A stretch of 64,000 nt of DNA from Nonomuraea jabiensis (GCF_014204795.1 NZ_JACHMB010000001.1:4774001-4838000); one strand, 5' to 3'; numbered from the stretch's first letter, positions 24,192-33,031 are shown. Notes: generated by a model from the letters alone, not told the origin. Made by a program: numbers and translations.

Positions 24192-25025
24192 TCAGGCCGC
24201 GGAGGAAGCGGGCGACGGCGTGGACTTCACCCGCGTGTTGCGCAGGAAGAAGAAGAGGGTGGGGACCAGGTAGCAGGCCCAGGCGATGACCTCGGCGACG
24301 CTGGGCTGGGGCGTGATGTTCAACATGCCCGACAGCAGGGTGCCGTACCAGGAGTCGGCGGGGATGACGCCGCTGATGTCGAAGGCGTACGCGCTCAGGC
24401 CGGGCAGGAGGTTGGCCTCCTGCAGGTCGTGCACGCCGTACTTGAAGATGCCCGCGGCCACGAGGATCAGCAGCAGCCCCGTCCAGGTGAAGAACTTGGT
24501 GAGGTTGATCTTCACGGCGCTGCGGTAGAGGCCCCAGCCGATGAGTACGGACGTGAGCAGCCCCAGGCTGATGCCGATGAGCGGCTCCGGCGTGGTGACG
24601 GCCCCCTGCACGGAGGCGAAGAACAGGATCGCCGTCTCCAGCCCCTCGCGGGCGACGGCGAGGAACGCCATCACGACCACCGCGATCGAGCCCAGCTCCA
24701 GGGCATCGGAGAGCTTGCCCCGCAGCTCGCCGGAGAGCGCGCGGGCCGCCCGCCGCATCCAGAAGATCATCCAGGTGACGAACACGACGGCGAGCAGCGA
24801 GGTGATCGCGTCGAACAGCTCCTGCCCCGTGTGCCCCAGGTGGGCGGCGGTGAACGTCAGGAGTGCCCCGAACCCCACGGACAGCGCGACGGCCGCGCCG
24901 ACTCCCGTCCACACGTGCGGGAGCTTGTCCTTGCGGTCACTTTTGACCAGGAAAGCGACCAGGACTGAGACGACGAGTGCCGCCTCGAGACCTTCGCGCA
25001 GTCCGATGAGGTAACTGGCGAGCAC
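24192..25025 (-). CDS. efeU: EfeU, iron permease (OFeT/FTR1 family)
   Basis: 277 aa from GTG at 25025. Two REGLE iron-binding motifs, LREGLEAALVV and AREGLETAILF, lie in membrane helices one and four; seven hydrophobic helices in all. First gene of the operon and preceded by two overlapping iron boxes, so repressed by an IdeR/DmdR-type regulator when iron is plentiful. Confidence 0.93.
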   Translation of the reverse strand: MLASYLIGLREGLEAALVVSVLVAFLVKSDRKDKLPHVWTGVGAAVALSVGFGALLTFTAAHLGHTGQELFDAITSLLAVVFVTWMIFWMRRAARALSGELRGKLSDALELGSIAVVVMAFLAVAREGLETAILFFASVQGAVTTPEPLIGISLGLLTSVLIGWGLYRSAVKINLTKFFTWTGLLLILVAAGIFKYGVHDLQEANLLPGLSAYAFDISGVIPADSWYGTLLSGMLNITPQPSVAEVIAWACYLVPTLFFFLRNTRVKSTPSPASSAA

Positions 25026-25063
25026 CGTTACTCCCGTTTGCTGAGGTTTTGCTTGGCTTTCCC

Positions 25064-25102
25064 TGAGGAAAGGCTTACCTAAATTAGGGCAGGCGAAGCA
25101 TA
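25064..25102. promoter_or_regulatory. two iron boxes upstream of efeU
   Basis: TGAGGAAAGGCTTACCTAA (25064-25082) agrees with the IdeR/DmdR consensus TTAGGTTAGGCTAACCTAA at 15 of 19 positions; TTAGGGCAGGCGAAGCATA (25084-25102) at 13. Both lie 39-77 bases upstream of the efeU start. Confidence 0.7.
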
Positions 25103-25162
25103 CCTAGCGCAAGAGCCGGAAGCGACAGTGTGCGGCGAGTCACGTTCGCAGGTGGAAGGTGA

Positions 25163-26005
25163 TCACCCCTTCGTCGCGCCCGCGGTGAGACCGCCGACCA
25201 GGTGACGTTCCGCGACGGCGTAGAACCCGAGCGCGGGCACCATGGCCAGGACGAGATAGGCCAGGATGCGGGCGGTGTCGGAGGCGTACTGGCCCTGGAA
25301 CTGCTGGATGCCCAGCGGCAGCGTCCAGCTCGACTCCTCGTTGAAGACCACGAGCGGCAGCATGAAGTTGTTCCAGCTCCCCACGATGGCCAGCACCGAG
25401 ACGGTGGCGATGGCGGGCCTGGCCATCGGCAGCAGGATCCGCCAGAAGAACCCGAACGGGCTGCAGCCGTCGATGATCGCCGCCTCCTCGATCTCGCCCG
25501 GGATGCCGCGGAAGAAGCCGCGCAGGATGATGATCGTCAGCGGCAGGCCGAAGGCCGCCTGCGTCAGGATCACGCCGAGCGGGTTGCCCAGCAGCCCGAA
25601 CGTGCGCAGCAGCACGAAGATCGGCAGGATGGCCACCGCGAACGGGAACATCAGCCCGGCCGTGAACAGCGTGAAGAACAGCTCCCTGCCGCGGAAGGCG
25701 AACCTGGCGAAGACGAACCCCGCCAGCGCCGACACCCCGACGGTCAGCACGGTCGTCACGACCGCGATGAACGTGCTGTTCCACAGCTGCAGCCAGAACG
25801 AGCCGGAGCCGATCACGTCCGTGTAGTTCTCCGTGGCCCAGGTGTCGGGCAGCCCGAGCGGGTTGGTGGACAGCTCGCTGGTGGACTTGAAGCCGCCGAT
25901 CAGCGCGTACACCACCGGGATGATGATGAACAGGCCGACGATCCACGCGATCAGATGCAGCGGCAGGGTGTTGCGCCGCGGCGAGGACTTCTTCCGGTGG
26001 ATCAT
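25163..26005 (-). CDS. carbohydrate ABC transporter permease (MalG-type)
   Basis: 280 aa with six hydrophobic helices (IAWIVGLFIIIPVVYALI first). The ABC-coupling EAA loop is EEAAIIDGCSPFGFFWRILL. Forms the second half of the membrane channel with the 26002 gene, whose stop it overlaps by four bases (ATGA). No ATPase gene follows; actinomycete sugar importers commonly share an MsiK-type ATPase encoded elsewhere. Confidence 0.9.
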   Translation of the reverse strand: MIHRKKSSPRRNTLPLHLIAWIVGLFIIIPVVYALIGGFKSTSELSTNPLGLPDTWATENYTDVIGSGSFWLQLWNSTFIAVVTTVLTVGVSALAGFVFARFAFRGRELFFTLFTAGLMFPFAVAILPIFVLLRTFGLLGNPLGVILTQAAFGLPLTIIILRGFFRGIPGEIEEAAIIDGCSPFGFFWRILLPMARPAIATVSVLAIVGSWNNFMLPLVVFNEESSWTLPLGIQQFQGQYASDTARILAYLVLAMVPALGFYAVAERHLVGGLTAGATKG

Positions 26006-26961
26006 CGGCGCTCTCCCATCGAGGTGGTCGCGCCCTCCAGGTCGCGGCGCATCACGAACCGCTGGTAGGCGAGGGCGAAGACGAGGCTGAGCGCGAACAT
26101 CACGACGCTGATCGCGCTGGCGTAGCCGACCTGGGAGCGCTTGAAGCCCCAGTCCATCATCGTGACGGCCATCGTCTCGGACGAGTGCGACGGCCCGCCC
26201 TGGGTGAGGATCCACACCAGGTCGAAGAGCTGGATCGTGTAGATGACGGACAGGAAGACGCTGATCCGGATCGTCGGCCCGAGCAGCGGCAGCGTGATGT
26301 GCCGGAACGTCTTCCAGCTCGTGGCGCCGTCGATCTGGGCGGCCTCGATGAGCTCGTTCGGGATGCTCTGCCGCCCCGCGAGATAGATCATCATGTGGAA
26401 GCCGAAATATTTCCACATCATCACCAGGAAGAGCGACGGCATCACGGTGTCGGGATCGGCCAGCCACTCCGAGTCGAGCCCGAACACCGACAGGACCTGG
26501 TTCGCCAGGCCCGACTCGGGCGAGAGGATCAGCGAGAACAGCACGCCGGTGATGACCTCGGAGAGCACGTACGGCGCGAAGAACACCACCCGGTACAGCG
26601 CCCGCCCGCGGATGCGCTGGTTCAGCAGCATCGCGATGGCCAGCGAGAACGGGAGCTGGACGCACACCGACAGCACCACGAGGACCAGCAGGTGCCACAG
26701 GTCCTGGCCGAAAATTTCGGTGCCGAAAAGCCGGGTGAAGTTGTCGAGCCCGATGAAGTTGGTCGGCAGGCCGCCGAAGCCGTTCCATCTGAACACGCTG
26801 GCGTAGAACGCCACGAGGATGGGTGCGACGACCAGCAGCAGGAAGAGGACCAGGGCGGGCAGCAGGAACAGGGCGATGGTCACCCAGCGGCCACGCCGCC
26901 TGGCGGCAGGGGCGGGGGCCGGACGCGTGACCGCCTCCGGCCCCTTGACGAGGGTCGTCAT
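26002..26961 (-). CDS. carbohydrate ABC transporter permease (MalF-type)
   Basis: 319 aa. Six helices after a basic, proline-rich N-terminus; the EAA loop reads IEAAQIDGATSWKTFRHITL. Overlaps both neighbours by ATGA junctions, giving a strictly coupled binding protein-permease-permease operon. Confidence 0.9.
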   Translation of the reverse strand: MTTLVKGPEAVTRPAPAPAARRRGRWVTIALFLLPALVLFLLLVVAPILVAFYASVFRWNGFGGLPTNFIGLDNFTRLFGTEIFGQDLWHLLVLVVLSVCVQLPFSLAIAMLLNQRIRGRALYRVVFFAPYVLSEVITGVLFSLILSPESGLANQVLSVFGLDSEWLADPDTVMPSLFLVMMWKYFGFHMMIYLAGRQSIPNELIEAAQIDGATSWKTFRHITLPLLGPTIRISVFLSVIYTIQLFDLVWILTQGGPSHSSETMAVTMMDWGFKRSQVGYASAISVVMFALSLVFALAYQRFVMRRDLEGATTSMGERR

Positions 26962-28244
26962 CCTTCGCTCTTGGCCACTTCGGTGATGGCCTTGCCGACT
27001 TCCTCCGGTGTCTTCGTACCGGCGATGAGCTCGGCCACGCTGTCGTTGACCTGCTGGCCGACGGCGGGCGGGTAGGCCTGGTCGAGGTAGAGCTGGTAGC
27101 CGCCGGCCGCGGCCAGCGCGGTCGCCACCTGCTTGAGGTTGGGGTCCTTGACCGCGTTCTCCTCGCCCTTGAGCACCGGCAGCACGCCGCCGGCCGCCAC
27201 GGCCTTGGAGTGGTTGTCCATCTCGGTCATGAACTTCACGAACTGCACGGCCTCCGCGGGGGCGTCCGCGCCCACGGCCAGGCCGCCGCCACCGCCGAAC
27301 GCGTCGGAGATCGAGCCCTTGCCGCCCTCGACCGCGGGGAAGGGGAAGAAGCCCAGGTCGTCGCCGAGGCCCTTGCCGGCGTCCTTCTGCACGGAAGGCG
27401 CCCACTGGCCCATCAGCTCCATGGCGGCCTTGCCGTTCGCCACCGTGGCCGCCTGGCCGTCCGGGGTGCCGTACCCCGCGCCGAGGAAGCCCTTCTGGAA
27501 CGGCTGCAGGTCCGCCAGCGCCTTGACCTGCTGTCCGGCGGCGACGAAGTCGGGCTTGGTGAAGTCGTGGTCGACGGCCGCCTGCTTGAGCGCGTCGAGG
27601 CCGGCGATGCGCATGGCGAGGTAGGCCCAGTAGTAGTGGCCCGGCCACTTCTCCTTGCCGGCCAGGGCGATCGGGGTGACGCCCGCCGCCTTGAGCTTCT
27701 TGACGTCCTCGAGGAACGCCGACCACGTGGCGGGCGGCTGGGTGATGCCGGCCTTGGCGAAGAGTTTCTTGTTGTACCAGAAGCCGACCAGGCCGATGTC
27801 GGTCGGGAGCCCGTACGTCTTGCCGTCGATCTGGTACGCGCTCAGCGCGGCCGGCGTGAAGTTGGGCAGGACGTCGGCGACGTCGGAGGAGATGTCCTTG
27901 ACCAGCCCGGCGTCGACCTGCTGCTTGAGCACGCCGCCGCCCCACGTGGCGAACAGGTCGGGGGCCTTGCCCGACTGCGTGATCGTGGTCAGCTTGGCCT
28001 TGTACGCGTCGTTCTCCAGAACCGTCGCCTTGATGGTGACGTTGGGATTCTTGGCCTCGAACTCCTTGGCCCGCTGCGCCCAGAGGGACTTGAGCGGCTC
28101 CGTGGTCGACAGGTGCCACCATTCAAGAGTGACCTTGGCGGCCGAGCCGCTCTGCTGAGGGGCCGTGCTGCCGCCCCCACCGCCCCCACCGCCGCAGCCG
28201 GTTATGAGCACTGCGGTCGCGATCAACACCAGACAGCGTTTCAT
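26958..28244 (-). CDS. extracellular sugar-binding lipoprotein (ABC importer)
   Basis: 428 aa. Lipobox LITGC followed by eight glycines as a linker. The family-1 solute-binding pattern is seen in VTLEWWHLST near the start and the YGLPTDIGLVGFWYNK block. Specificity cannot be read directly, but a CebR-like palindrome upstream hints at an oligosaccharide such as a beta-glucoside. Confidence 0.9.
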   Translation of the reverse strand: MKRCLVLIATAVLITGCGGGGGGGGSTAPQQSGSAAKVTLEWWHLSTTEPLKSLWAQRAKEFEAKNPNVTIKATVLENDAYKAKLTTITQSGKAPDLFATWGGGVLKQQVDAGLVKDISSDVADVLPNFTPAALSAYQIDGKTYGLPTDIGLVGFWYNKKLFAKAGITQPPATWSAFLEDVKKLKAAGVTPIALAGKEKWPGHYYWAYLAMRIAGLDALKQAAVDHDFTKPDFVAAGQQVKALADLQPFQKGFLGAGYGTPDGQAATVANGKAAMELMGQWAPSVQKDAGKGLGDDLGFFPFPAVEGGKGSISDAFGGGGGLAVGADAPAEAVQFVKFMTEMDNHSKAVAAGGVLPVLKGEENAVKDPNLKQVATALAAAGGYQLYLDQAYPPAVGQQVNDSVAELIAGTKTPEEVGKAITEVAKSEG

Positions 28245-28347
28245 CAGGGGTCCCTTTCCTCAGACTGGGCTCGGCCTGCCGTACGGACCCCTGCACGTGA
28301 TTTGCGGGACTCAGCGTGACTCATGGGGCACGGTACGACACACCGTG

Positions 28348-28358
28348 CGAAAGTTTCG
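28348..28358. promoter_or_regulatory. LacI-type operator (CGAAAGTTTCG)
   Basis: Perfect 11-bp palindrome between the binding-protein gene and the LacI gene; an isolated GTTTCG half-site follows at about 28373. Confidence 0.6.
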
Positions 28359-28425
28359 TTATCTCCCCGATAGTTTCGCCTTCTGGATCGTAGGTAAACG
28401 CTGCGTAAAGCGTCAACACCTTGAG

Positions 28426-28454
28426 TGGGAGCGATCCCAAACCGAAACTTTCGG
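28426..28454. promoter_or_regulatory. adjacent CebR-like and LacI-type palindromes
   Basis: TGGGAGCGATCCCA (28426-28439) differs in one base from the CebR/CelR box TGGGAGCGCTCCCA. CCGAAACTTTCGG (28442-28454) is a perfect palindrome sharing its core with the site at 28348. They end 15 bases before the LacI start codon. Confidence 0.65.
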
Positions 28455-28468
28455 ATACACTCCCGAAC

Positions 28469-29479
28469 GTGTCAGCGAAGCGGCGGGTGACGATCGCACT
28501 GATCGCGGAAGAGGCCGGGGTCTCCATTCCGACGGTGTCCAAGGTCATCAACGGACGTCCAGAGGTCGCTCCGGCGACCCGCCATCGAGTCGAACGACTC
28601 CTGCAGGAACACGGCTACCAGCGGCGCATCAGCCAGGACGACACCCCGGCCGGCCTGGTCGACCTGGTCTTCGCCGAGATCGAGTCGCCGTGGGCCATGG
28701 AGATCGTGCGCGGTGCGGAGGGGGCGGCCCACGAGGCCGGGGCCAGCGTGGTCATCTCCGTCCTGCACACCCATGCAGGACCGGGCCGCGACTGGCTCGA
28801 ACGCCTGGCCGCCCGCCGTACCGACGGCGTGGTCATCGTCGCCTCGCGCCTGTCCACCGGCATCCAGGCCCAGCTCAGCGCGCGCTCGCTGCCGTTCGCG
28901 GTGGTCGACCCGGAGGGCGAGCCCGCCCCCGGCGTCGTCTCGGTCGGGGCCACCAACTGGAACGGCGGCCTGGCCGCCACCCGCCACCTGCTCGAACTCG
29001 GCCACCGGCGCATCGCCATGATCAGCGGCCCCACGGACATGCTGTGCAGCCAGGCCCGCGTGGACGGCTACCGTGCGGCCCTGGAGACGGCCGGGGTGCC
29101 GATCGAGCCCGAGCTGATCCGCCGCGGCACGTTCCTGGTGGAGTCCGGCCACGACGAGGGCCACGCGCTGCTCTCCCTGGACGCGCCCCCGACGGCGATC
29201 TTCGCCGGGAGCGACCTGATGGCCTTCGGCGTGTTCGAGGCGGCCCGCCAGCGCGGGCTCCGCGTCCCCGAGGACCTGAGCGTGGTGGGCTTCGACGACC
29301 TGCCCCTGTCCAAGTCGGCCTGGCCACCGTTGACCACGGTACGCCAGCCGCTGCAGGAGATGGCCGCCCTGGCCACCCGCACGGTGCTGGCCATGGGCCG
29401 CGGCGAGGTGCCGGAGACCAAGCGGGTCGAACTGGCAACAGAACTCATCGTCCGAGACAGCACAGCCCGATACGAGTAG
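28469..29479 (+). CDS. LacI family transcriptional regulator
   Basis: 336 aa from GTG at 28469; a TTG at 28421 is possible but would place the operators inside the gene. HTH: VTIALIAEEAGVSIPTVSKV followed by INGRPEVAP. The periplasmic-binding-like effector domain shows FAGSDLMAFGVFEAAR and LSVVGFDDLPLSKSAWPPL. Divergent from the sugar ABC operon and expected to repress it and itself. Confidence 0.9.
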   Translation: MSAKRRVTIALIAEEAGVSIPTVSKVINGRPEVAPATRHRVERLLQEHGYQRRISQDDTPAGLVDLVFAEIESPWAMEIVRGAEGAAHEAGASVVISVLHTHAGPGRDWLERLAARRTDGVVIVASRLSTGIQAQLSARSLPFAVVDPEGEPAPGVVSVGATNWNGGLAATRHLLELGHRRIAMISGPTDMLCSQARVDGYRAALETAGVPIEPELIRRGTFLVESGHDEGHALLSLDAPPTAIFAGSDLMAFGVFEAARQRGLRVPEDLSVVGFDDLPLSKSAWPPLTTVRQPLQEMAALATRTVLAMGRGEVPETKRVELATELIVRDSTARYE

Positions 29480-29503
29480 GCCTCCGGGTAGGTGGGCCAG
29501 GCT

Positions 29504-29628
29504 CACCCACCCCTTGCCCATCTGGGTGCCGGGCCTGCTGGACCCCACCCCGAGGCCAAAGGTCTTCGCAGGGGGCGCTTCGCGCCGAAGGGCTCAGGCG
29601 CTTCTATTAAGGCGCCTTACGGCGCACC
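29504..29628 (+). repeat. dispersed hairpin repeat, copy 2a (3' of LacI gene)
   Basis: Starts 24 bases after the LacI stop codon with CACCCACCCCTTGCCC, identical to copy 1, then GGGCCTGCTGGACCCCACCC, a GGCGCTTCGCGCC hairpin and TCTATTAAGGCGCC with a second hairpin. Confidence 0.8.
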
Positions 29629-29648
29629 CCCCGCGCCTGCGGCGCCAT

Positions 29649-29730
29649 CGCCCACCCCTGACCTGGTTACCGGTCTGGCCTGCTGGAGCCCGCCCCGAGC
29701 GGGCCTCGCTTCGCTCGGCCTCAGGGGGCG
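29649..29730 (+). repeat. dispersed hairpin repeat, copy 2b
   Basis: CGCCCACCCCTGACC, GGTTACCGGT, then GGCCTGCTGGAGCCCGCCCC and the GAGCG/CGCTC hairpin; matches copy 1 over about 55 bases with few differences. The rest of the gap to 30218 shows no gene I can support. Confidence 0.75.
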
Positions 29731-30218
29731 CGACTTGCTCAGCGCCTGGCGCTGCCGCAGACCGTCGCAGTATCCCGGAGCAAGAAGCGGTCGTACCGCT
29801 GGGCGCCAGCCCCATGCAGTATTCGGGTGGCCCTGGTTGATGATTTGGACGCTGCGGAGAGGTGACGCCCCATCCGCTGGCAGCATCCGGATGCGGTAAG
29901 CATGCCATCGGTGCAACGGGAGCCCCGCGAGTAACCTGCCTCGCCGTACTCTGCGTAGCGTGAAAGGCGTGTCATGAGCGCTCACCCCCTTCACAGCGGC
30001 ATGACGACCTATGGCCGGGATGCTTGCTGATCCGTAGCTGTCAGCTGAAGTGTTTCGACGGTAGCCGCACTTACGGTGGCGATCCGCGAAGATCCATGAC
30101 TCGCCGGAAGCGATCAAGTCGGAGCCTGTTCTGACGGCATTTACCTGGCGCCATCGCCCGGGCAGCGATCTTCGAGGTGCGTGGTACAGGCCCACGGAGC
30201 ACCCCATAGGCTCTGCCT

Positions 30219-30851
30219 GTGCTCACCATCGCCTTCGACGTCGGAGAAACGATAGTCCGAGACGACCGTTATTGGGCCTCGTGGGCCGACTGGCTCGACG
30301 TCCCTCGCCACACCCTCTCTGCGCTGGTCGGCGCCGTTGTCGCCCAGGGCCGAGACAACGCCGACGCCCTCCGTCTGCTCCAGCCCGACATCGACCTTGA
30401 CGCCGAGTACGCCGCCCGAGAGGCCGCTGGCCGTGGCGAGCGGATAGAGGAGGACGACCTCTATCCCGACGTTCGCCCAGCCCTCATCGCGCTACGCGCA
30501 GCGGGCCACCGCCTCGTGATCGCCGGGAACCAGACGGAGCGGGCCGCCGAGCTGCTGCGGGCGCTGCGTCTCCCGGTGGATGCGGTCGCCACGTCCGGCG
30601 AGTGGGGCGTCGCCAAGCCCGACCCTGGTTTCTTCGCCCGCCTGATCGAGTTCACCCAGGCCCCACCGGACCACATCGTGTACGTGGGCGACCACCCGGC
30701 CAACGACGTCGGCCCGGCCAAGGCGGCAGGCTTGCGCACCGCCCACATCCGCCGCGGGCCATGGGGCCACCTCTGGGCGGGCACGCCGGACGCCGCGGCG
30801 GCTGACTGGCAGATCTCCACGCTGACAGAGCTGGCGGCCATTGTCACTTAA
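30219..30851 (+). CDS. HAD family hydrolase
   Basis: 210 aa from GTG at 30219. Motif I FDVGETIV (with Glu at the position normally Asp two after the nucleophile), motif II VIAGNQTE, motif III GVAKPDPGFF and motif IV VYVGDHPANDV are all seen. Cytoplasmic phosphatase of the HAD type; the D-x-G-E variation in motif I (usual DxDxT/DxxGT) deserves note. Substrate unknown. Confidence 0.88.
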   Translation: MLTIAFDVGETIVRDDRYWASWADWLDVPRHTLSALVGAVVAQGRDNADALRLLQPDIDLDAEYAAREAAGRGERIEEDDLYPDVRPALIALRAAGHRLVIAGNQTERAAELLRALRLPVDAVATSGEWGVAKPDPGFFARLIEFTQAPPDHIVYVGDHPANDVGPAKAAGLRTAHIRRGPWGHLWAGTPDAAAADWQISTLTELAAIVT

Positions 30852-30914
30852 CCGTGGGTAGTCCTGTCACGAGGCCGCTACAGTCCGGAATGAAGCCTCG
30901 CACTGGAGCTCCCA

Positions 30915-32096
30915 ATGCCTTCAGCCCCCCACGGCGGGATCGGCAAGCGCATCGCCTATCACCGAAGCGTTGCCCGCCTTACCCAGCAGCAACTGGCCGA
31001 CGCGGCGACGATCCATATAGGCACCCTGCGGAAGATTGAGCGTGGGGCGCGCGGCGTCGGCGATGGGATCGTGGAAGCGATCGCGGCCGCGCTGGGCATC
31101 GCCCCGTCCCTGATCCTGGCCGACCGGGCGCAGGCCAGCTCCCGCATCCGGGCGGCGATCCCTGCCCTGTCGGCCGCCATCGCGGCTTACGATCTGCCCG
31201 ACGACGGGCCCGTCCGGCCGCTCCCTCAGCTGCGCGATGCTGTTGGCGAGGCGGCGGCATGGAGGCTCGCCGCCCAGTACGTGCAGATCACTCGCAGCCT
31301 GCCGGATCTGCTGGCCGAGCTCTTTCGTGCCCTCCAGTCCGCGCCGGCTGACGAGCGGGCCGACATCGCAGCATTGGTCGCGTCCGCCTGCCGGTCAGCC
31401 GACGCCGTCGCCTACAAGTTCGGCGCCTACGACCTGTCCGCACGGCTCATCGAGCTCACGCGCTGGGCCGCGCCACAGGCGGGCGACCCTATACTCACCG
31501 CGGCGATCGCCTACGTCCGCACAGAGACGTTCTTTGCCGCCGACGCTCACCATCAGGGCCTGCGCGCGTTGGAACGGGCCCTCGATGCTGCTACGCACCC
31601 AGATACCGTGCCCAGCATCGCAGCCCGCGGCGCCCTTCACATGCGGGCGGCGGTCGTCGCGGGCCGCGCTGGCAACGTCGACGCAGCAGACACTCACCTT
31701 GCCGAGGCTCGGCGGCTGGGTGACCAAGTGCCGGAGGCGATCTATGCTGGGACGGCGTTCGGGCCGTCCTCGGTGCGGATCCATGAGGTGTCCGTGGCCG
31801 TGAGCCTCGGCAGTGAGCACGTTCACCGAGCCCTGAACGTGGCCAGGAAGTGGGCGCCACCGGCAGACCTCCCCGCCGAGCGACGGTCCGGGTTCTACAT
31901 CGAGCTCGCCCGCGCACAACTATGGTCGGGCCTGCCCGATGACGCGTTCGAGTCGCTGAAGGACGCGCGGAAGATCGCTCCCCAGCACACGCGCGACCAC
32001 AGATGGGTACGCGAGGACGCCGCCACTCTGCGCAGGCTGAAGCGCGCCGACGCCGAGAGCCTCACCAGCTTCGCAGAGTGGTGTCGCGCAACCTGA
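30915..32096 (+). CDS. XRE family regulator with TPR-like C-terminal domain
   Basis: 393 aa, GGAG ribosome site upstream. The HTH is IAYHRSVARLTQQQLADAAT followed by TLRKIERGAR. The remainder is alpha-helical with tetratricopeptide-like repeats (YDLSARLIELTRWA, HHQGLRALERALDAA, AADTHLAEARRLG). Actinomycetes carry many such regulators next to short orphan genes. A 19-bp palindrome follows its stop codon and precedes three small genes, probably its targets. Confidence 0.85.
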   Translation: MPSAPHGGIGKRIAYHRSVARLTQQQLADAATIHIGTLRKIERGARGVGDGIVEAIAAALGIAPSLILADRAQASSRIRAAIPALSAAIAAYDLPDDGPVRPLPQLRDAVGEAAAWRLAAQYVQITRSLPDLLAELFRALQSAPADERADIAALVASACRSADAVAYKFGAYDLSARLIELTRWAAPQAGDPILTAAIAYVRTETFFAADAHHQGLRALERALDAATHPDTVPSIAARGALHMRAAVVAGRAGNVDAADTHLAEARRLGDQVPEAIYAGTAFGPSSVRIHEVSVAVSLGSEHVHRALNVARKWAPPADLPAERRSGFYIELARAQLWSGLPDDAFESLKDARKIAPQHTRDHRWVREDAATLRRLKRADAESLTSFAEWCRAT

Positions 32097-32103
32097 TAGC
32101 AAG

Positions 32104-32122
32104 GTGACCCAAGCTGGGTCAC
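32104..32122. promoter_or_regulatory. operator-like palindrome downstream of XRE gene
   Basis: GTGACCCAAGCTGGGTCAC: perfect 8-bp arms around AGC. It lies 8 bases after the XRE stop and 65 bases before the next start. Confidence 0.65.
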
Positions 32123-32186
32123 TTACGCACGGGCAGGGATCCCAATATCTGACTGTCAAGACGACGGTCACAGACGGGGTCGCATC

Positions 32187-32339
32187 ATGACGAAGCCAGC
32201 GCTACCGCTGGTCGCTGCGCCGATCATTGCGCCCGACACGATCAGAACGGCTTGCCTGCATGGCCTGACCTGCATCGATTGCGGCGCAGTCAACAAGCCC
32301 CTACGACCCGTGGGCAGCCTCTCGCACCAGGGTGTCTGA
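32187..32339 (+). CDS. small CxxC protein (50 aa)
   Basis: ATG at 32187 opens a 50-aa frame with TACLHGLTCIDCGAVNKPL, in which CIDC and an upstream Cys/His could bind zinc. Similar tiny proteins commonly sit beside XRE-TPR regulators in actinomycetes (established association as I recall it; function unknown). First of three small genes in a row. Confidence 0.6.
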   Translation: MTKPALPLVAAPIIAPDTIRTACLHGLTCIDCGAVNKPLRPVGSLSHQGV

Positions 32340-32369
32340 GGCCACGTCCCCCAATAGGAGGAACGTCAC

Positions 32370-32747
32370 ATGCGGCACGGACAGAGAAACGCGTGGAATC
32401 GGTGCGCCTGCTGCCCCGAGCCCCGTCAACCGGTCGGTCCCGACCCCGTCCGACCCTTGTCGGCGCCGGGAACCGCTGACGAACTCCGTGCGGCTTTGGC
32501 GCGCATGGGGATCTCCGCCGATGTCCACGAAGGGCGCGGCCTCGCGCTGGTGTCGGTGTGGACCGGGCTCGTGGTGTGGACGGACGGCCTCTGGTACCGA
32601 TGGTGGACGGGGCGCCGCTCCCAGACGGGCCGCTGGCTCTACGCACATCATCCCGCGTTCGAGCCAGAGCGGGCCGCACGCAGGATCGCTGCTCGATACA
32701 CCGAGCTCCGTGAAGCGCCGAGCAGCGTGGTCGCAGGTGTGTCGTGA
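32370..32747 (+). CDS. conserved hypothetical protein (XRE-linked)
   Basis: 125 aa, preceded by AGGAGGAACGTCAC. An N-terminal CACCPEP could bind metal; the core has LALVSVWTGLVVWTDGLWY and the end YAHHPAFEPERAARRIAARY. The pattern is one I associate with small actinomycete proteins next to XRE-TPR regulators. No catalytic motif. Confidence 0.7.
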   Translation: MRHGQRNAWNRCACCPEPRQPVGPDPVRPLSAPGTADELRAALARMGISADVHEGRGLALVSVWTGLVVWTDGLWYRWWTGRRSQTGRWLYAHHPAFEPERAARRIAARYTELREAPSSVVAGVS

Positions 32748-33031
32748 CGGTCGGCACAGGCTGCCTGAGTCCGCACGTACCCATGGCCCAACGTGGTCAC
32801 GTCCGGCTCACGTGGCTGGAACCATTTGGTGCCTTGGATCGCGTCCGCGTCGTGGCGTGGACCTGCACATGCCGAGCCGTGTTCTACGAGCTACGCGAGG
32901 GCGGCGGTCAGACTCTTATCCGCCGTACCGTGCAGGCCGAAGCCGCAGACGTGGTTCACGAGACCCACCAGTGCTCCGTCGTTGAAGCTCGCGCGATCTG
33001 GACGGCACTGCTGTCAGGTCGGGCTCGGTAG
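32744..33031 (+). CDS. hypothetical protein, coupled to the preceding gene
   Basis: 95 aa from GTG at 32744 whose GTGA overlaps the upstream stop. Contains VAWTCTCRAVFYEL and a late THQCSVVEA, leaving three cysteines and two histidines that might bind zinc. No family recognised. Confidence 0.6.
   Translation: MTVGTGCLSPHVPMAQRGHVRLTWLEPFGALDRVRVVAWTCTCRAVFYELREGGGQTLIRRTVQAEAADVVHETHQCSVVEARAIWTALLSGRAR

Noticed and set aside
21751..24273. 840-codon open frame on the plus strand
   Set aside because: It runs antisense to efeB and efeO, has no recognisable domain and its composition is that expected opposite GC-rich genes.
28421..28468. TTG-initiated extension of the LacI protein
   Set aside because: It would put two operator palindromes inside the gene; the GTG at 28469 gives the normal family N-terminus.
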